Assembly (NCBI GenBank): GCA_035235625.1
Contig: CP141145.1
Span: forward strand, 24,802,563-24,866,562
Source of the DNA: Saururus chinensis
Taxonomy: Eukaryota; Streptophyta; Magnoliopsida; Piperales; Saururaceae
Direction of reading: 5' to 3'
DNA length: 64,000 nt
Below, piece after piece: positions 23,304 through 34,298 of the stretch. The notes beneath the pieces are model-generated. The model did not search any database and was not told the origin of the DNA. It saw only the letters and a program-made list of their open reading frames with translations. Within the stretch, counting starts at the first letter, position 1. The number at the start of each line of letters is the position of its first letter. Both the position numbers and the translations under genes were made by a program.

Positions 23304-23620
23304 AACCTTGGAGCTGCCCACTAACACCGCATGTCCCATACCACAGGTGTTTGGTGGTTTCTCCGCAGCAATTCCACAACCCTTCTAGACATGTTACCTA
23401 ATTATTTGCATTGACATATCTTGAAGTGTACGCATAATGGTGCTTCTGAGTGGCCGCTAGTACTCATGTCCCATACCACGAGTATTTTGCGACGCCTCAA
23501 AAGCAACTTTATGCTAAACAAGCGCAACAAACCTTGAAGCTATCCACTAACACCGCATGTCCCATACCATGAGCGTTTGGTGGATTTCTCCTTGGCAATT
23601 CCACAACCTTACAAGATATA
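23304..23620. repeat. ~226-bp tandem duplication
   Basis: AACCTTGGAGCT followed by CACTAACACCGCATGTCCCA begins at 23,304 and recurs at 23,530 with few changes. A partial third copy (TCATGTCCCATACCACGAGT) lies at about 23,464. Non-coding. Confidence 0.75.
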
Positions 23621-23738
23621 CCACCAACAGAACTATGTTTATTAATTTACGTGCTACACCCCCTTACTCATACTAAAAATCAGTCTAGACTCAACATTAT
23701 TTTTCACCTCATGTATTTGTAGACAGAGTTTACTTGTT

Positions 23739-23750
23739 GCTCTGATACCA
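23739..23750 (-). promoter_or_regulatory. Retrotransposon primer-binding site (tRNA-Met type)
   Basis: On the minus strand TGGTATCAGAGC is complementary to the 3' end of plant initiator tRNA-Met, the usual primer of plant LTR retrotransposons. It lies two bases beyond the end of the LTR (TGTCGCG on the plus strand), as expected just inside a 5' LTR of a minus-strand element. Confidence 0.8.
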
Positions 23751-23752
23751 AC

Positions 23753-26700
23753 TGTCGCGATTTGGAAGCATAGAAAAATTCTTTTCATAAAAATATCGGA
23801 GTTTACTCGGGCACATGACTAGAGCAACTCGCCTTATGCGATAATATAATAATCCTTTCCCTAGGAACCACGGTCCATGTACAAACACATAAGAGAAAAA
23901 TAATAAGGTCTTACTCATTTCAGTGTGGTTGAAATCCTCCAAATCACATCGATAAAACTCGAAGTAGGCCCCTCTACCCACACACTAAGCTTCATCGATC
24001 CTGCAAAGTCTAGGGGGTGGTGAGTATTTTAAAATACTCAATAGGGGAGTTTATACAATCAGGCATAAATAAACACATGGAAGTTTCACAACACATATCA
24101 TATATAATATTTTTCATGAAAACAGGGTGTGCCTCTCACCCAAAACCACCCCTAGTGCTTCTTCCTACATATCGAAGATGCTTCTAGGGTTTATAAGCTC
24201 TCATGGCTTACTACTAATGTCTTAGACATATATTATTAATAGGAATTTGATGCGGGTACAAAGTAGTGACCTCTTACTCCTCCACAGATCAATCTCAAAA
24301 CATTTTGGCTTGTGGATAGAAGAGCCACCTGTGCTCATGGGGTGCTGGGATCTAGTGAGTAGAGAGTCTTCCCATGATACTCTCTACCCCAGCACGTAGC
24401 CTTGATAGGTGCCATTCATTAGGGGCTAATTAATCAGGGGCCTTACCCTTCATTAGGGGCTCACCAGGCTAAAATAAGTATCGTGCATCCGATTCCAAAC
24501 CGGATTAATTTTGTGTCATTAACTAGTCAACGAAGCTCTATCGGGGCGCCCAACAATAGCTTCAGATAACCAAAACACTCATGAGTCCCAGACTCATAGT
24601 CTTGAGTCCCAGACTGAATCAAAATATCCTAAAGTTCCTAGACTCCAAAAAGGGCTATTTTCTTTTAAAACATTCTATCCCAATTTTTATCCTTTTGAAA
24701 ACCCTAGCTCCGCCTCTACAAGCCATGGGAGGGTCACTATCAACGACTACAAAGGAAAGGTTGGTCGCTCATTCCAATGAGACAATTATCCCTTCTTTGT
24801 CCCGCTTCAGTGACTCGATCACCATGCTTATACATCTTTTCAAAAATAATCTTGAAAATCCTCCTTTTAACAAGAACGAGTCCTCTAAAACCATCTTTCA
24901 AACATACTGTATTCATTCGTAATGAAAATATTGGCAAAGCTAGTTTGTCTCTATCTCACATGCTCCAACGTGTATAATTTATATCAAAATCCATGGAAAA
25001 ATATTTGATCAAACTATATATGAGGCAATCGTAAAGCATGCAGTATATACAACATATTTGTTTCCAACAGAATTATATCTATGAGGAAATCATAAAGCAT
25101 GCAGTATATAATATATATCCGCTTCCAGCGGCTAATCATTCAACTAATTGAATATACATGATAGCATTATAAGCATACGATATATAAATCATATTCTATC
25201 TCAATGATTAACCATTTGACAGATCGAATATATGTGTAGAAATCATAAATCATAACTTGAAAATAATCTCCAATGCATAACATGCGAGAGTCATATAAAT
25301 AATAAGTTAAAAACATAACCAAAGTTTATAATCATGCCTTAAGAAAGGATAAAAACCCCTACCTCGCTCTCCGCATGAGTTTGAAGCTGATAAACTGGAG
25401 ACCACGAAATTGGATGTCCATTTCTAGGGATTTGAAGGTCTCCAACCAGGAAAATAACCCAGCCACGATGTCCGGCATGCTCGATTTAGGTAAGACGCGT
25501 CTTGAATGGAAGAAAACAGACTCATAACGACTCCAAAAACTCTTTCCGTGCCCGTGGTCTATAGACATAACCTCCGCTTGACCCGGAACACTTTTCTCTT
25601 TCCATGCCCATAGGCTACGGAAAGAACCTCTGCTTGACCCAGAACACTTTTATCTTTCTGTGCCCGTAGGATACGGACAGAATCTTCCCTTACCTGGAGA
25701 CACTTTACCCTTCCCGCACCCGTAGGCTACGGACATAACCTCTCCTTACCCTAGGATGTATCGCCCATATAGGGTCTCTAACTCTAGGAATGGACACTTC
25801 CATTGCATAGAACACCCTTGATTTAGCTAAGAACATCTTTTGAATGGAAGAAAACGGACTCCGAATGACTCCAAAAACTTCTCCAGATGAATGAATGGAA
25901 ATGAGAATTTATAGGAGAAGGACATGCAAGCATACGACAAAAGCCAAGTACGCACGTAAAAGCTCACACCACGTGGCACATTGTGACTGGACCAAAATCA
26001 TGTCAGCGCCGCCTGAAACTCGCGTGATGCACGCGTCAACACGTTGTGTGCAACACATGCGGCGCTATCGTGTGTCACGCGTGCGGCTCACGGATGAGGT
26101 TCTGTGCCGCGGCTTGAGCGGCTCGGCTCTACTCAGAGCCGATGACATCAGCTATTCCGTCTTTCTTTAATATTTTATTATTATTTCATTCAAATATAAT
26201 TCCAACTTCAAAACGTGATTACTTCTTATCCCGGAGTTAGAATTGCACATTCTTGGTACCGATAGACTCGTATCGATAAGCCCTTCGAAACTACACCCTA
26301 CATAGGTAGGTTATCTTGCACTTTTAAAGTGGGTCCCGCCCATGTGGCACATTTTCCTGAGGTAGTAACTTTCGCTCCCGACCTCCATTTCATGTATTCT
26401 TAGGTTCCTTATGCTTGTCTCACAAAGCTCTATCATACCCATGGAAGGTCGTATTGATACAGATGAGAGTATCGATGACTATGGATACGAGTACGAGCCG
26501 ATTATACGCTTGGTATGTGCTGAAATGGGCATAAACCCTTTTATAAACATAAAAAAATATTATAACTAATAATATATTATTATAATACTTCTTTTAGAGT
26601 ATAATAAGACTGTATAATGTTGTATCAACCAATATAGGTATTCTAAAATTAGTTCATTTAGAACTACTCTCCATCCCATACAAATTATTGCTTATTCTTT

Positions 26701-27254
26701 CTCAATGCTTTAAAATTAATTTATTTTAAAAATAAATAATATGCTTAATATGAGTCTAAGTTATATGTTTAAATAAATATATATTTGTGGAGCATTATAT
26801 GTAAAAAAATAATTATGTAAATTGCATGAACCTACTCGTATTAATCTCATATAACTTTAAAAATATTATTTTTAATATAACAAAAACTTAAACTTTTAAA
26901 GAAGTTGGGTTTGAATTGTGTTTTTGTTTGTAAGGAAAAAAATTAAATTTTTTTAAAAAATAAAATTAATTTTTTTAATTAAAAAATAATTTTTTAAATA
27001 AAAAGTTATTTTTAAATACGGTATCGATATGATACGGCCGTTACGTATCAAAAATTTTAGTGGGGGTTGTATCGCCCCCCGTACCGTACTGGTGTTGGCC
27101 GATACGGGTATGTATCGGCCGATACGGCCTTCCATGATCATACCCATATAAAAACTCTCCAAATATATGCTTTAAATAATTTAAAATAATTAAAAACTTA
27201 TAAAATAATTTTATTAGAGGCAAGAAATCATACCAAAAATTCGCGGTCGTTACA
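23753..27254 (-). mobile_element. Long terminal repeat of a gypsy-like element (minus strand)
   Basis: Read on the minus strand it starts TGTAACGACCGCGAATTT and ends AAATCGCGACA, the TG..CA ends of an LTR. The PBS follows immediately. A TATA-like CTATAAATTC lies around 25,905. Shared motifs with the solo LTR at 41,627-44,841 (CCCCTACCTCGCTYTCCG, the GAGTATTTT..ATACTC hairpin, the GCTCATGGGG block) make them one family; the TGTAAYGACC start resembles chromovirus (Tekay/Del) LTRs. At about 3.5 kb it is inflated by an inserted dispersed repeat (26.46-27.15 kb). The 5-bp flanks do not match (CCAAC and ATTTT), as expected if this is one LTR of a two-LTR element. Confidence 0.7.
26460..27150 (-). 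repeat. Dispersed repeat D (TATCGATACG type), copy 1
   Basis: The end at about 27,000-27,140 is rich in GATACGG, GGCCGATACGG and TATCGATATGATACGG words and includes GCCTTCCATGATCAT. This is the inverse of the start of the repeats at 36,822 and 52,795. The other end contains a Stowaway-like ACTCTCCATCCCATACAAAT word. It is inserted within the LTR at 23.75-27.25 kb. No coding capacity. Confidence 0.7.
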
Positions 27255-27693
27255 ATTTTTCAGTGATCCTAGCCCTCCAGACGAATTGGGTTCGAAGCTG
27301 AAGGAGCAGGAAGTCTCAATTGATTCTTGGGAGGGGACCATAGCAATGGAGGGACCTTCTTGAACTAGATGGAGAGGATATGAAAACGAGGAGGAGATGA
27401 GGGATGAGGAGATGTAGAAGAAGATGATGGAGGAGATGGGAGAGGAGGAGAGGAGGGAGGCAACTCCTCTGTGGGAGGCTTCGGCTGTTGTGTCTTTTCA
27501 TATACACTAAGGTTATTTTGGGCATTTCTATCTCGTGTGTGGGAAACTCGAACGTGCCTAAGTCTAATTCTACAAATTTAATTTTCTTTACCTAAATGTA
27601 TATTTCGGCCAATTGTTAGGTCTATTTTTAAACAAAATTCATTTTTATACTCAAACCACAAAAAGGATTACAACACAACCAGAAATTTCAAGG
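27255..27693. other. GA-rich spacer, no gene recognised
   Basis: Contains a purine-rich tract (27,370-27,470: GAGGAGATGGGAGAGGAGG-like) and nothing coding that I recognise, although the carboxypeptidase-like pseudogene follows directly. Confidence 0.45.
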
Positions 27694-28369
27694 CATCCAC
27701 CGATGTCTTGATATTTTTGGTGAATTAGCAAGAAAGGTTTCCTGAATACAGGAACAGAGACCTCTACATAGCCGGGGACCGCTATGCCGAGCATCTTGCG
27801 CCTCAATTAGCCTATTACATTCTGAAACACAAGAAGTCAGCAAAGAACAAGACGCTCAACCTGATAGGGTTCATGGTATGTAGAACCAATTAGGGTCAAG
27901 AACTCACCAAATATTTTTGTTGCCTTCTTTGTTACATACATGCCACTGTCATAGTTGTCATTTTCTCACAAAACAAATGGCCGATTAATCCAAGGTTGGT
28001 AATCCGGAGCTCACTTTTGATTGGAGTGGGAATTTCGAGTTTTATTGGACGCACGCACTCATTTCTAACGAGGCTTTGACACCAAATTAAAACGTACTGC
28101 TACTTGATACCCACCATCAACCAATCGATCATTTGCTACAATGTTGCGGACGAGACGGTACCTTCTCTTGATGAATGTTATATCAACTTCGACAACATAT
28201 ATGCCCCTCTCTGCCGCTCCGATCGCCTCACACCCAAGCCCAAAAGGGCCTATGTTTGTATCCAAAACTTCCTATCGCAATTGTTCTCAAAGATCTTTTT
28301 GTTGGATTAATTTGATTCCATCTGACTCTTTTGTTTGTGCGGGCAGGTGATGAAGTTTGACCCATGCAG
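27694..28369 (+). pseudogene. Serine carboxypeptidase-like (SCPL) pseudogene
   Basis: Four exon-like pieces in order. 27,694-27,876 encodes VLIFLVN, a stop, then ERFPEYRNRDLYIAGDRYAE and APQLAYYILK, ending at a GTATGT donor. 27,995 to about 28,088 encodes VGNPELTFDWSGNFEFYWTH and ALISNE. About 28,104-28,265 encodes CYNVADETVPSLDECYINFD and NIYAPLC. 28,347-28,369 encodes VMKFDPC up to a GTGAGC donor. This is the order of plant SCPL peptidases and acyltransferases. The gene is dead: the FLVNW tryptophan is TAG (27,727-27,729) and the catalytic serine of GESYAGH is arginine (GDRYAEH, codon 27,781-27,783). The Asp- and His-containing C-terminal exons are missing because a CACTA end starts right after the last donor. 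Confidence 0.85.
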
Positions 28370-28853
28370 GTGAGCAGAATTTTTTTTTCTTTTTTTTCCA
28401 AAAAAGGTGAGCATCAGCGACCGGCCAACCGCCATATCCGTTGCTAAAAATATATATAAAAAAAAAATACATTAGAGCCGTCGCTGAAAATTTAACAAAA
28501 AATTTAAAAAAAATGCATTAGAGCCGTCGCTGAAAATTTAACAAATTTTTTTAAATAAATGAGCATTAGCAATGGTTCATGGCTGTCACTAAAGCTATTT
28601 CTAGAGTAGTGATGGTTCATAGTCGTCGCTAAAAGTCTCACAACCGTTGCTGAAAGTACTTAGACGATGGTATGGTCATTTTTTTAGCGGTGTATACATC
28701 TGTTGTTGAAGTCCAATCTGACCGTCGCTGATAGTTATAACAACACAAGTAACAGTGACGGCTTACTAGCAGTCGCAATTAGCTTTAGTGACAACTATGA
28801 CTAGCTATATTGATGGTTTGTGGCCATCACTGTAGCCCAATTTTTTTGTAGTG
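28370..28853. mobile_element. CACTA element end fragment
   Basis: It ends TTTTTTTGTAGTG, the complement of a CACTACAA terminus, and is filled with AGCCGTCGCTGAAAA and GTCGTCGCTAAAAG words in both orientations, typical CACTA subterminal repeats. The matching left terminus is absent; the fragment begins directly in the carboxypeptidase-like intron after a T/A-rich run. The subterminal words differ from those of the CACTA copies at 12-15 kb, so it is a different family. Confidence 0.75.
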
Positions 28854-31457
28854 TGTGTTGTGTTGTTGTGAATAAACCCTTAATAATTATTTATGAAAAG
28901 AACAATTGAATGATCATTTTTTGCCTAATTGAATTGATCTTCAAAGCATGTAGCCAAAGCAAAACACTAATTACTCAAAACTCAATAGAGTAAACTCACC
29001 AATCTTTCTATTTTAACAATGGTTACCTCTCCTTTTACCACCTCTAAAAAACCTCTTAAATAGATATTAAAGTAAGTTAGGTGTTAGACCTTGAATAGGA
29101 ATCAAATCACACTTGGAATAACCTAATTTGGGAAACCTTACGTCTAACAATCGATTGCTATTGTAATAGATTAATCACTACAGTACATGATTCTAGACAC
29201 GTAAACAATTGATCGCTACAAAAGTGTTACAATATCGCTACAATACCAGGAAACAACTCTTAATTCCCAATCAATCCATTTTCAATCCCGATTGATCATT
29301 GATGAAAATTTTACATGCGTATGTAATTTTTATCTCATTTTCCCCTCATTCTTTTCCCACAATCATATGATAAATTCTTTATCCCAAGTGTGTAAATGTG
29401 ATGTATGTATGTATTTTTACTTGCCAAAATATTTCTTAGTCTTTATTTGTTTCATCTTCACCATGTGATCTTGAGCAGCAAACATTATATCCTACAACTA
29501 AAATTACACATCAATTTGATATTATTTTGTTCACCGAAATAAGTTATTACAATACATATGTCAACATATGTTCTAATATTTATTTCCCCAGTTATAGCGC
29601 CAAAAACTTACTACACCTTAAATATTATAAACCAAAGTATATGTTATCGTTATGTTGTAAAATATATTTAGTAAGTACGAGATCAAACCACATGGAACAA
29701 AAGATAGGTTTACTCTAACTAAACCCTAAACTACTAATTAACAAAATATACTAAAATTTGAAAGTGTTGTGTTATAAGAATAAAAGAAATTAGATCAAAT
29801 TTAAAAAACAAGTATATAGAAAAATAAACTATGAGAAAATAACCAATGTGAGAGCAAAGGTTAAGGTGTCTCTTCTAACAAATACCTATTGTCATTTCAA
29901 TTTATCATATTACTCAATTAAAATCAAATACAGATTTTATTGAATCAAAAAATATGATCTTTCAACCACTAATGAACATAATAATAGTAATCAACTGAAC
30001 ATAACTCTTAAGTACTTGTTAACTAATCACATAGAATCACAAGCATTCAATGTATTTAATGTTAACAATGAATCAAGTAACTATATAGATTAATAACCTT
30101 ATCAAAACACCATAGTCAATCAATTTAACACTCTAAAACACATCATTGAATCAAAATTAACACTTTGAGTATTCATTAGAAGTGTCACCCTTAATTAGTC
30201 ACAACTAAGAGTTTAGCCAATCATCCTGTAATTAGAAGCCTTTAATCTTTGGAAAAATAAATCTATAATAATAAAAAAATAATTGAGAAAAATAAAAATA
30301 TATAAAAATTAAGAAGTAAAAATTCCTCTGAACATTCGATATGAATTCTCCTTCACATTCCCAGTCGAAAAAGTCCCTACCCGCCGCTATGGTGTTTGAT
30401 ATCAATCTTCGTCTCTACAGCAATCTATCACTTCCTAATTTATTGACCATAACCTCCACTCAATGCTATACGTTTTTAGGTCATGCTATTCATCATGGGC
30501 TTCCAACTCCATACATATCAGCCACTTTCACATGAGGATTTGTCTAGTCGGATTAGCTTGTATGGCTATAGGAAAGTGGCGAGAGAAAATTTTAGGAATC
30601 GAATTGCAGTGGTTCCCATGCTCCCCTCTCTACATCTACATTAGTTGTTATACATTATGCGGTGGGTGATGATGAAAATATTTGCAACGCACTTAAAGAC
30701 TTCTCAACCAACGACAATAAAATCATAATGCTCAACACGTAAGCCCACCGACGAGAAGCTCTTCCTATGTCAATTAGCTGGACTTGGACGTATTATGGGG
30801 CCTACTTAGGAGCATGAAAAACTTCTTGTCTACAAATTTGCCTTTGTTTCAATACTCAAACCAATCAGTAGCATCAGATTCCCCCAGCTTTCATCTTGTC
30901 GTGTAGTCTTCATCTTTGAAACTGAACTCAATTTTGAGCTTGAATAATCTTTTCAAAACCTCTCTCAACCTCGTAATCAAACTTATAAAATTAAAGATTA
31001 AATTCTCCTGCAGCAAGGCCCTCTGCTGAGTACTGATACCAATTGCTTCACCACTGGCATCCCCACTTAATTAAAACCTATGCAAAAGACTTTTGGTAAA
31101 TTCTTAATTCTAAAATGAACCGCTTATATGGTAAAAAAATGCACTTTTTTTATGGGTACAAATCACCCACCCTGCCCCACACAACTAAGATGCATGCAAT
31201 AGGTTATTTTGGACCGTACATCCGATACGTATGTCTTTGGATTACTGGTGTTAAATATTATGTTGGAGTTCCTGTGTTCCTTAGAAGGAACTTGGGATTG
31301 TCAGCTAGGGTCGTTATCTCCCAGGATAAGTAAAAAGAAAAATTACTAAAAAAAAAAAGAGAAAATAAACAAAGAAAAGACAATATAATATCTAGAATTA
31401 CAGTTTCTTCATACTGCTTGAGTTTCACACATACACAGAAAGAAAGATGAAAGTCTA
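28854..31457. other. No gene recognised; AT-rich
   Basis: About 2.6 kb of AT-rich DNA with short frames only. A CTGATACCAATTG word at about 31,038 resembles a complemented primer-binding site, but no LTR end is visible beside it. The 3' untranslated region of the first P450 gene lies at the right edge. Confidence 0.45.
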
Positions 31458-33634
31458 CTACTGCAAGTTATCCTTCGCAACCAAAAGAAGGGGGGACCTC
31501 TTGTGTGTACTGAGACCAAACGTTTCATCCATATCCAACTCCTCCCCTTTACCCCCACCTGGCATCTCCCAATCAAACCTATACAAAAGACTTGCCAGGG
31601 CAAGCTCTATCGTTGACGTGGCAAGATGTATCCCCAGACAGCCCCGCCGGCCAGCGCCGAATGGAATTAGCTGAAAGTCATGGCCTCTGAAGTCTACGGC
31701 ACTAGATCCATTAGTGTTCACCATAAACCTTTCCGGCCAGAACTCCTCAGGTTCTTCCCATGATTTGGGGTCCCTTCCAATTGCCCAAGCATTAATAATC
31801 ACCCTAGTTCTTGCAGGAATGTGGTACCCTTGCAGTTGAACGTCTTGTGTGGACAGTCTGGGGACTAGGAGTGGGAGGGGTGGGTGCAGCCTTAGTGTTT
31901 CCTTTATCACAGCTTTTAAATAGTGGAACTGTTCAATATGAGCCTCAGTAACGTGATCTCTTCTTTTTAAGGCGTTTTTAATTTCTTCCTGCACCTTGTT
32001 CAGTACTCTTGGGTGTTTCATGAGCTCTGACATTACCCACAACATGGCAATATATACTGTGTCTGTTCCAGCTGCAAAATTGTCCTGGAAGTGAAAAAAA
32101 CAAAAAAAAATTCATGAAAACAAGAAGGATGTAGATTAGATTAAGACAACTGAATTCACATGGAATTAAGATTGATTAAGTACCAGGACTACGCCCTTGA
32201 TGTTATCTTTACTAAGAGGAAGACCCATCTCGCCATTCTTCTCAATATCAAGCAAAACATCAATAAAGTCCTTCCGGCCCTCATCAGCCAAAGGTCTAGC
32301 CGGGTCAATGTGTTCTTCAATAACCTTATCGAGAAACACATCCCACTCCTGGAAGTTCTTCTTTATTCTGGCATCCAGACCAATTAGACCTCCAATCCAC
32401 GCAAGCGAGGGAAAAAGGTCTCCTATGTGAGTTTTACCCAGCAGGACTATGAACTCTGCCAGCAGCTGGTGAAATCCTGTACCACTTCCCTTCTTATCCT
32501 CGTAGTACTTCTTCCCAAAGGCCACTCTGCTGAAAATGTTGTTGGTGGTAGAGATCAACAACTCGCCCAGGTTGATAGGCCCAGAAGATTTAGATATGTT
32601 CTCAATCATCAGGCTCACCTCTTCCTCTCTTACATCCCGAAACGATTCAACTCGCTTTGCACTCAGTAGATGGAGAACACAGATCATCCTCATCTGTCAC
32701 AATTAGGTCCAATCTAAATTTATAAGTTACTACCTAAAGATTTACAAATCTATATTACTAGCTCCATTTGGTAAAACGGTTTGTTCCTTATTAATAGCTT
32801 CATTTGGTTAAATTAAGTAGTTTAGCACTTGAAAATGAGTATTACGAGCTTATTTTTCCTTCTCTTATACGTGTGTTTCACTATTCAATAAAAACTTCTT
32901 TCTACTCAAATGCAACTATTAATATAAGACAGAAGAAATACTAATTTTTCGTTTCTTCCACCATCCAAACTATTGATCAACTAGGAAAAGTAATATAATT
33001 TTTTTTCGGGGACAAGAAAGTAGTAGAAGTTAGCGGCAATTTACTAAAGGCTCTTATTTTACTACTTAATCTCACTTGAAAAGTATTAAAATAATATTCT
33101 AATTGATGAAAGATTTGTAATATTATTTGTTAAGGAGAGCTAAAAAGACGTATAGTATATATGTAGAATAACGGACTTGTCTAATTTTATAATTTTCATG
33201 ACTGAGGCTCGGTTTCCAGCCCTACATTTGGTCAGTAAAATATTTTTCTTGAAGAACCCACGCAATACCTGGCGCCAATACTCGCCATATGGTGCAAAGG
33301 CTATGTCCTTGCCTCGGTACATGAGTTCATCAGTCATAATGGAAGTGGGTCTATCAGAGAAGACGAGATCGTGCGTCTTCAGAATCTCTCGCGCCGAGTC
33401 TTCGGTAGAGACGACGAGGTTAGGGATACTGCCGAAGTGAATGAGCATGAGAGGGCCATGTTTCTGAGACAGAGCCCTGAGAGAGCGGTGGGGGAGGGAG
33501 CCCAACTGGTGGAGGTTGCCGAGGATGGGCAGCTTGGCCGGTGAAGGTGGCTGCTGGCGCTTGCATTTCTTTGGTTTGAGAAGAAGGGTGAGGATCAGTA
33601 GAAGAGACGAGATGATTACAAAGTAAGGCATCAT
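31458..33634 (-). CDS. Cytochrome P450, CYP71A-like, copy 1
   Basis: Three exons on the minus strand (33,634-33,269; 32,693-32,184; 32,084-31,458) give 500 aa, the normal CYP71 length. Domains in order: ER membrane anchor ([19 protein letters not shown]), proline hinge ([19 protein letters not shown]), C-helix WRQxR across intron 1, I-helix AAGTDT, K-helix ETLR, PERF, and heme loop [30 protein letters not shown] is characteristic of CYP71A-type enzymes, which hydroxylate terpenoids, phenolics or nitrile precursors; the substrate cannot be read here. Intron 1 (575 bp, YWRQ|MRMIC) contains a Stowaway-like MITE; intron 2 (99 bp) lies just before DNFAAGTDT. Oddities: V replaces the usual T/S after AGTDT (also in copy 2). 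CLG replaces CPG/CAG at the heme cysteine and RMIC replaces RKIC in this copy only. No stops or frameshifts. Confidence 0.93.
32758..32940. mobile_element. Stowaway-like MITE in P450 copy 1, intron 1
   Basis: AGCTCCATTTGGTAAAA near one end and GCAACTATTAATATAAGACA at the other are inverted relatives of each other. The same element is at 51,183-51,370 in intron 1 of copy 2 and at 63,371-63,550. The 5' end is eroded here. Its presence in both P450 genes shows it was there before the duplication. Confidence 0.75.
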
Positions 33635-33850
33635 GGCACCTTGGCTTGCTTGTGGTCGTAATCTGAAAGGATGTAGGGAAGCAGATGTTAGAAAAGTCCA
33701 AGAGCTCTGACATTAATACTGCCAAAATGACATTAATGGATGCTCCTAAAACGGATTCAGATGGCACATGTTAAACCTGATTAGTTTTTTTTACCCTAAA
33801 ATTAGATTACAAAACTTTTTATTATAAGTTGTCCTTTATGTGGTCATTAG
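33635..33850 (-). promoter_or_regulatory. P450 copy 1 proximal promoter, cut by hAT insertion
   Basis: Only about 216 bp upstream of the start codon match copy 2 before the hAT element interrupts. The distal part of the ancestral promoter lies beyond the hAT element, from 36,391 on. I infer altered spacing of any distal cis-elements in copy 1 relative to copy 2; no individual binding site is assigned. Confidence 0.6.
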
Positions 33851-34298
33851 TAAAGGTGTTAACAAGCCAATTTGATTTGAGTTTTTAGGTTTTTTGACTT
33901 ACGTTTGATTTTTGAAAGTTCAGTTCGAGTTTGATTGAACAATTCGATGTCTTATTCGAGTTCGGTTCTGTTAAGAAACTCGAAACTCGACTTTAGCTCA
34001 AACTTGAAAATATATTATAGCAACTTGAACCTATGTTCTAATTGAGCTCGAATCTTATTTATAACCCAAATTATTTTTTCTATAAAAATTTATATTAATT
34101 TAGAGAATCACACCAACATTAATGAAATAAAAAAAATTATAACAAATATAATTCTATTTTATTAAAGTTATAAATATTATTTCAAAATCTATAGTTAAAA
34201 TAAAAGTCAATAAATACCCTACAAAAAAATTTCATTTCTCACTAAAAATTTAACTAATGTTATTCAAATATCTCATATAGTAAATATAATTATATAAA

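Noticed and set aside
31447-33440. Plus-strand frames opposite the P450 exons (e.g. 32,197-32,430)
   Set aside because: Shadows of the minus-strand P450 exons; they have no independent motifs and are interrupted at the P450 introns.
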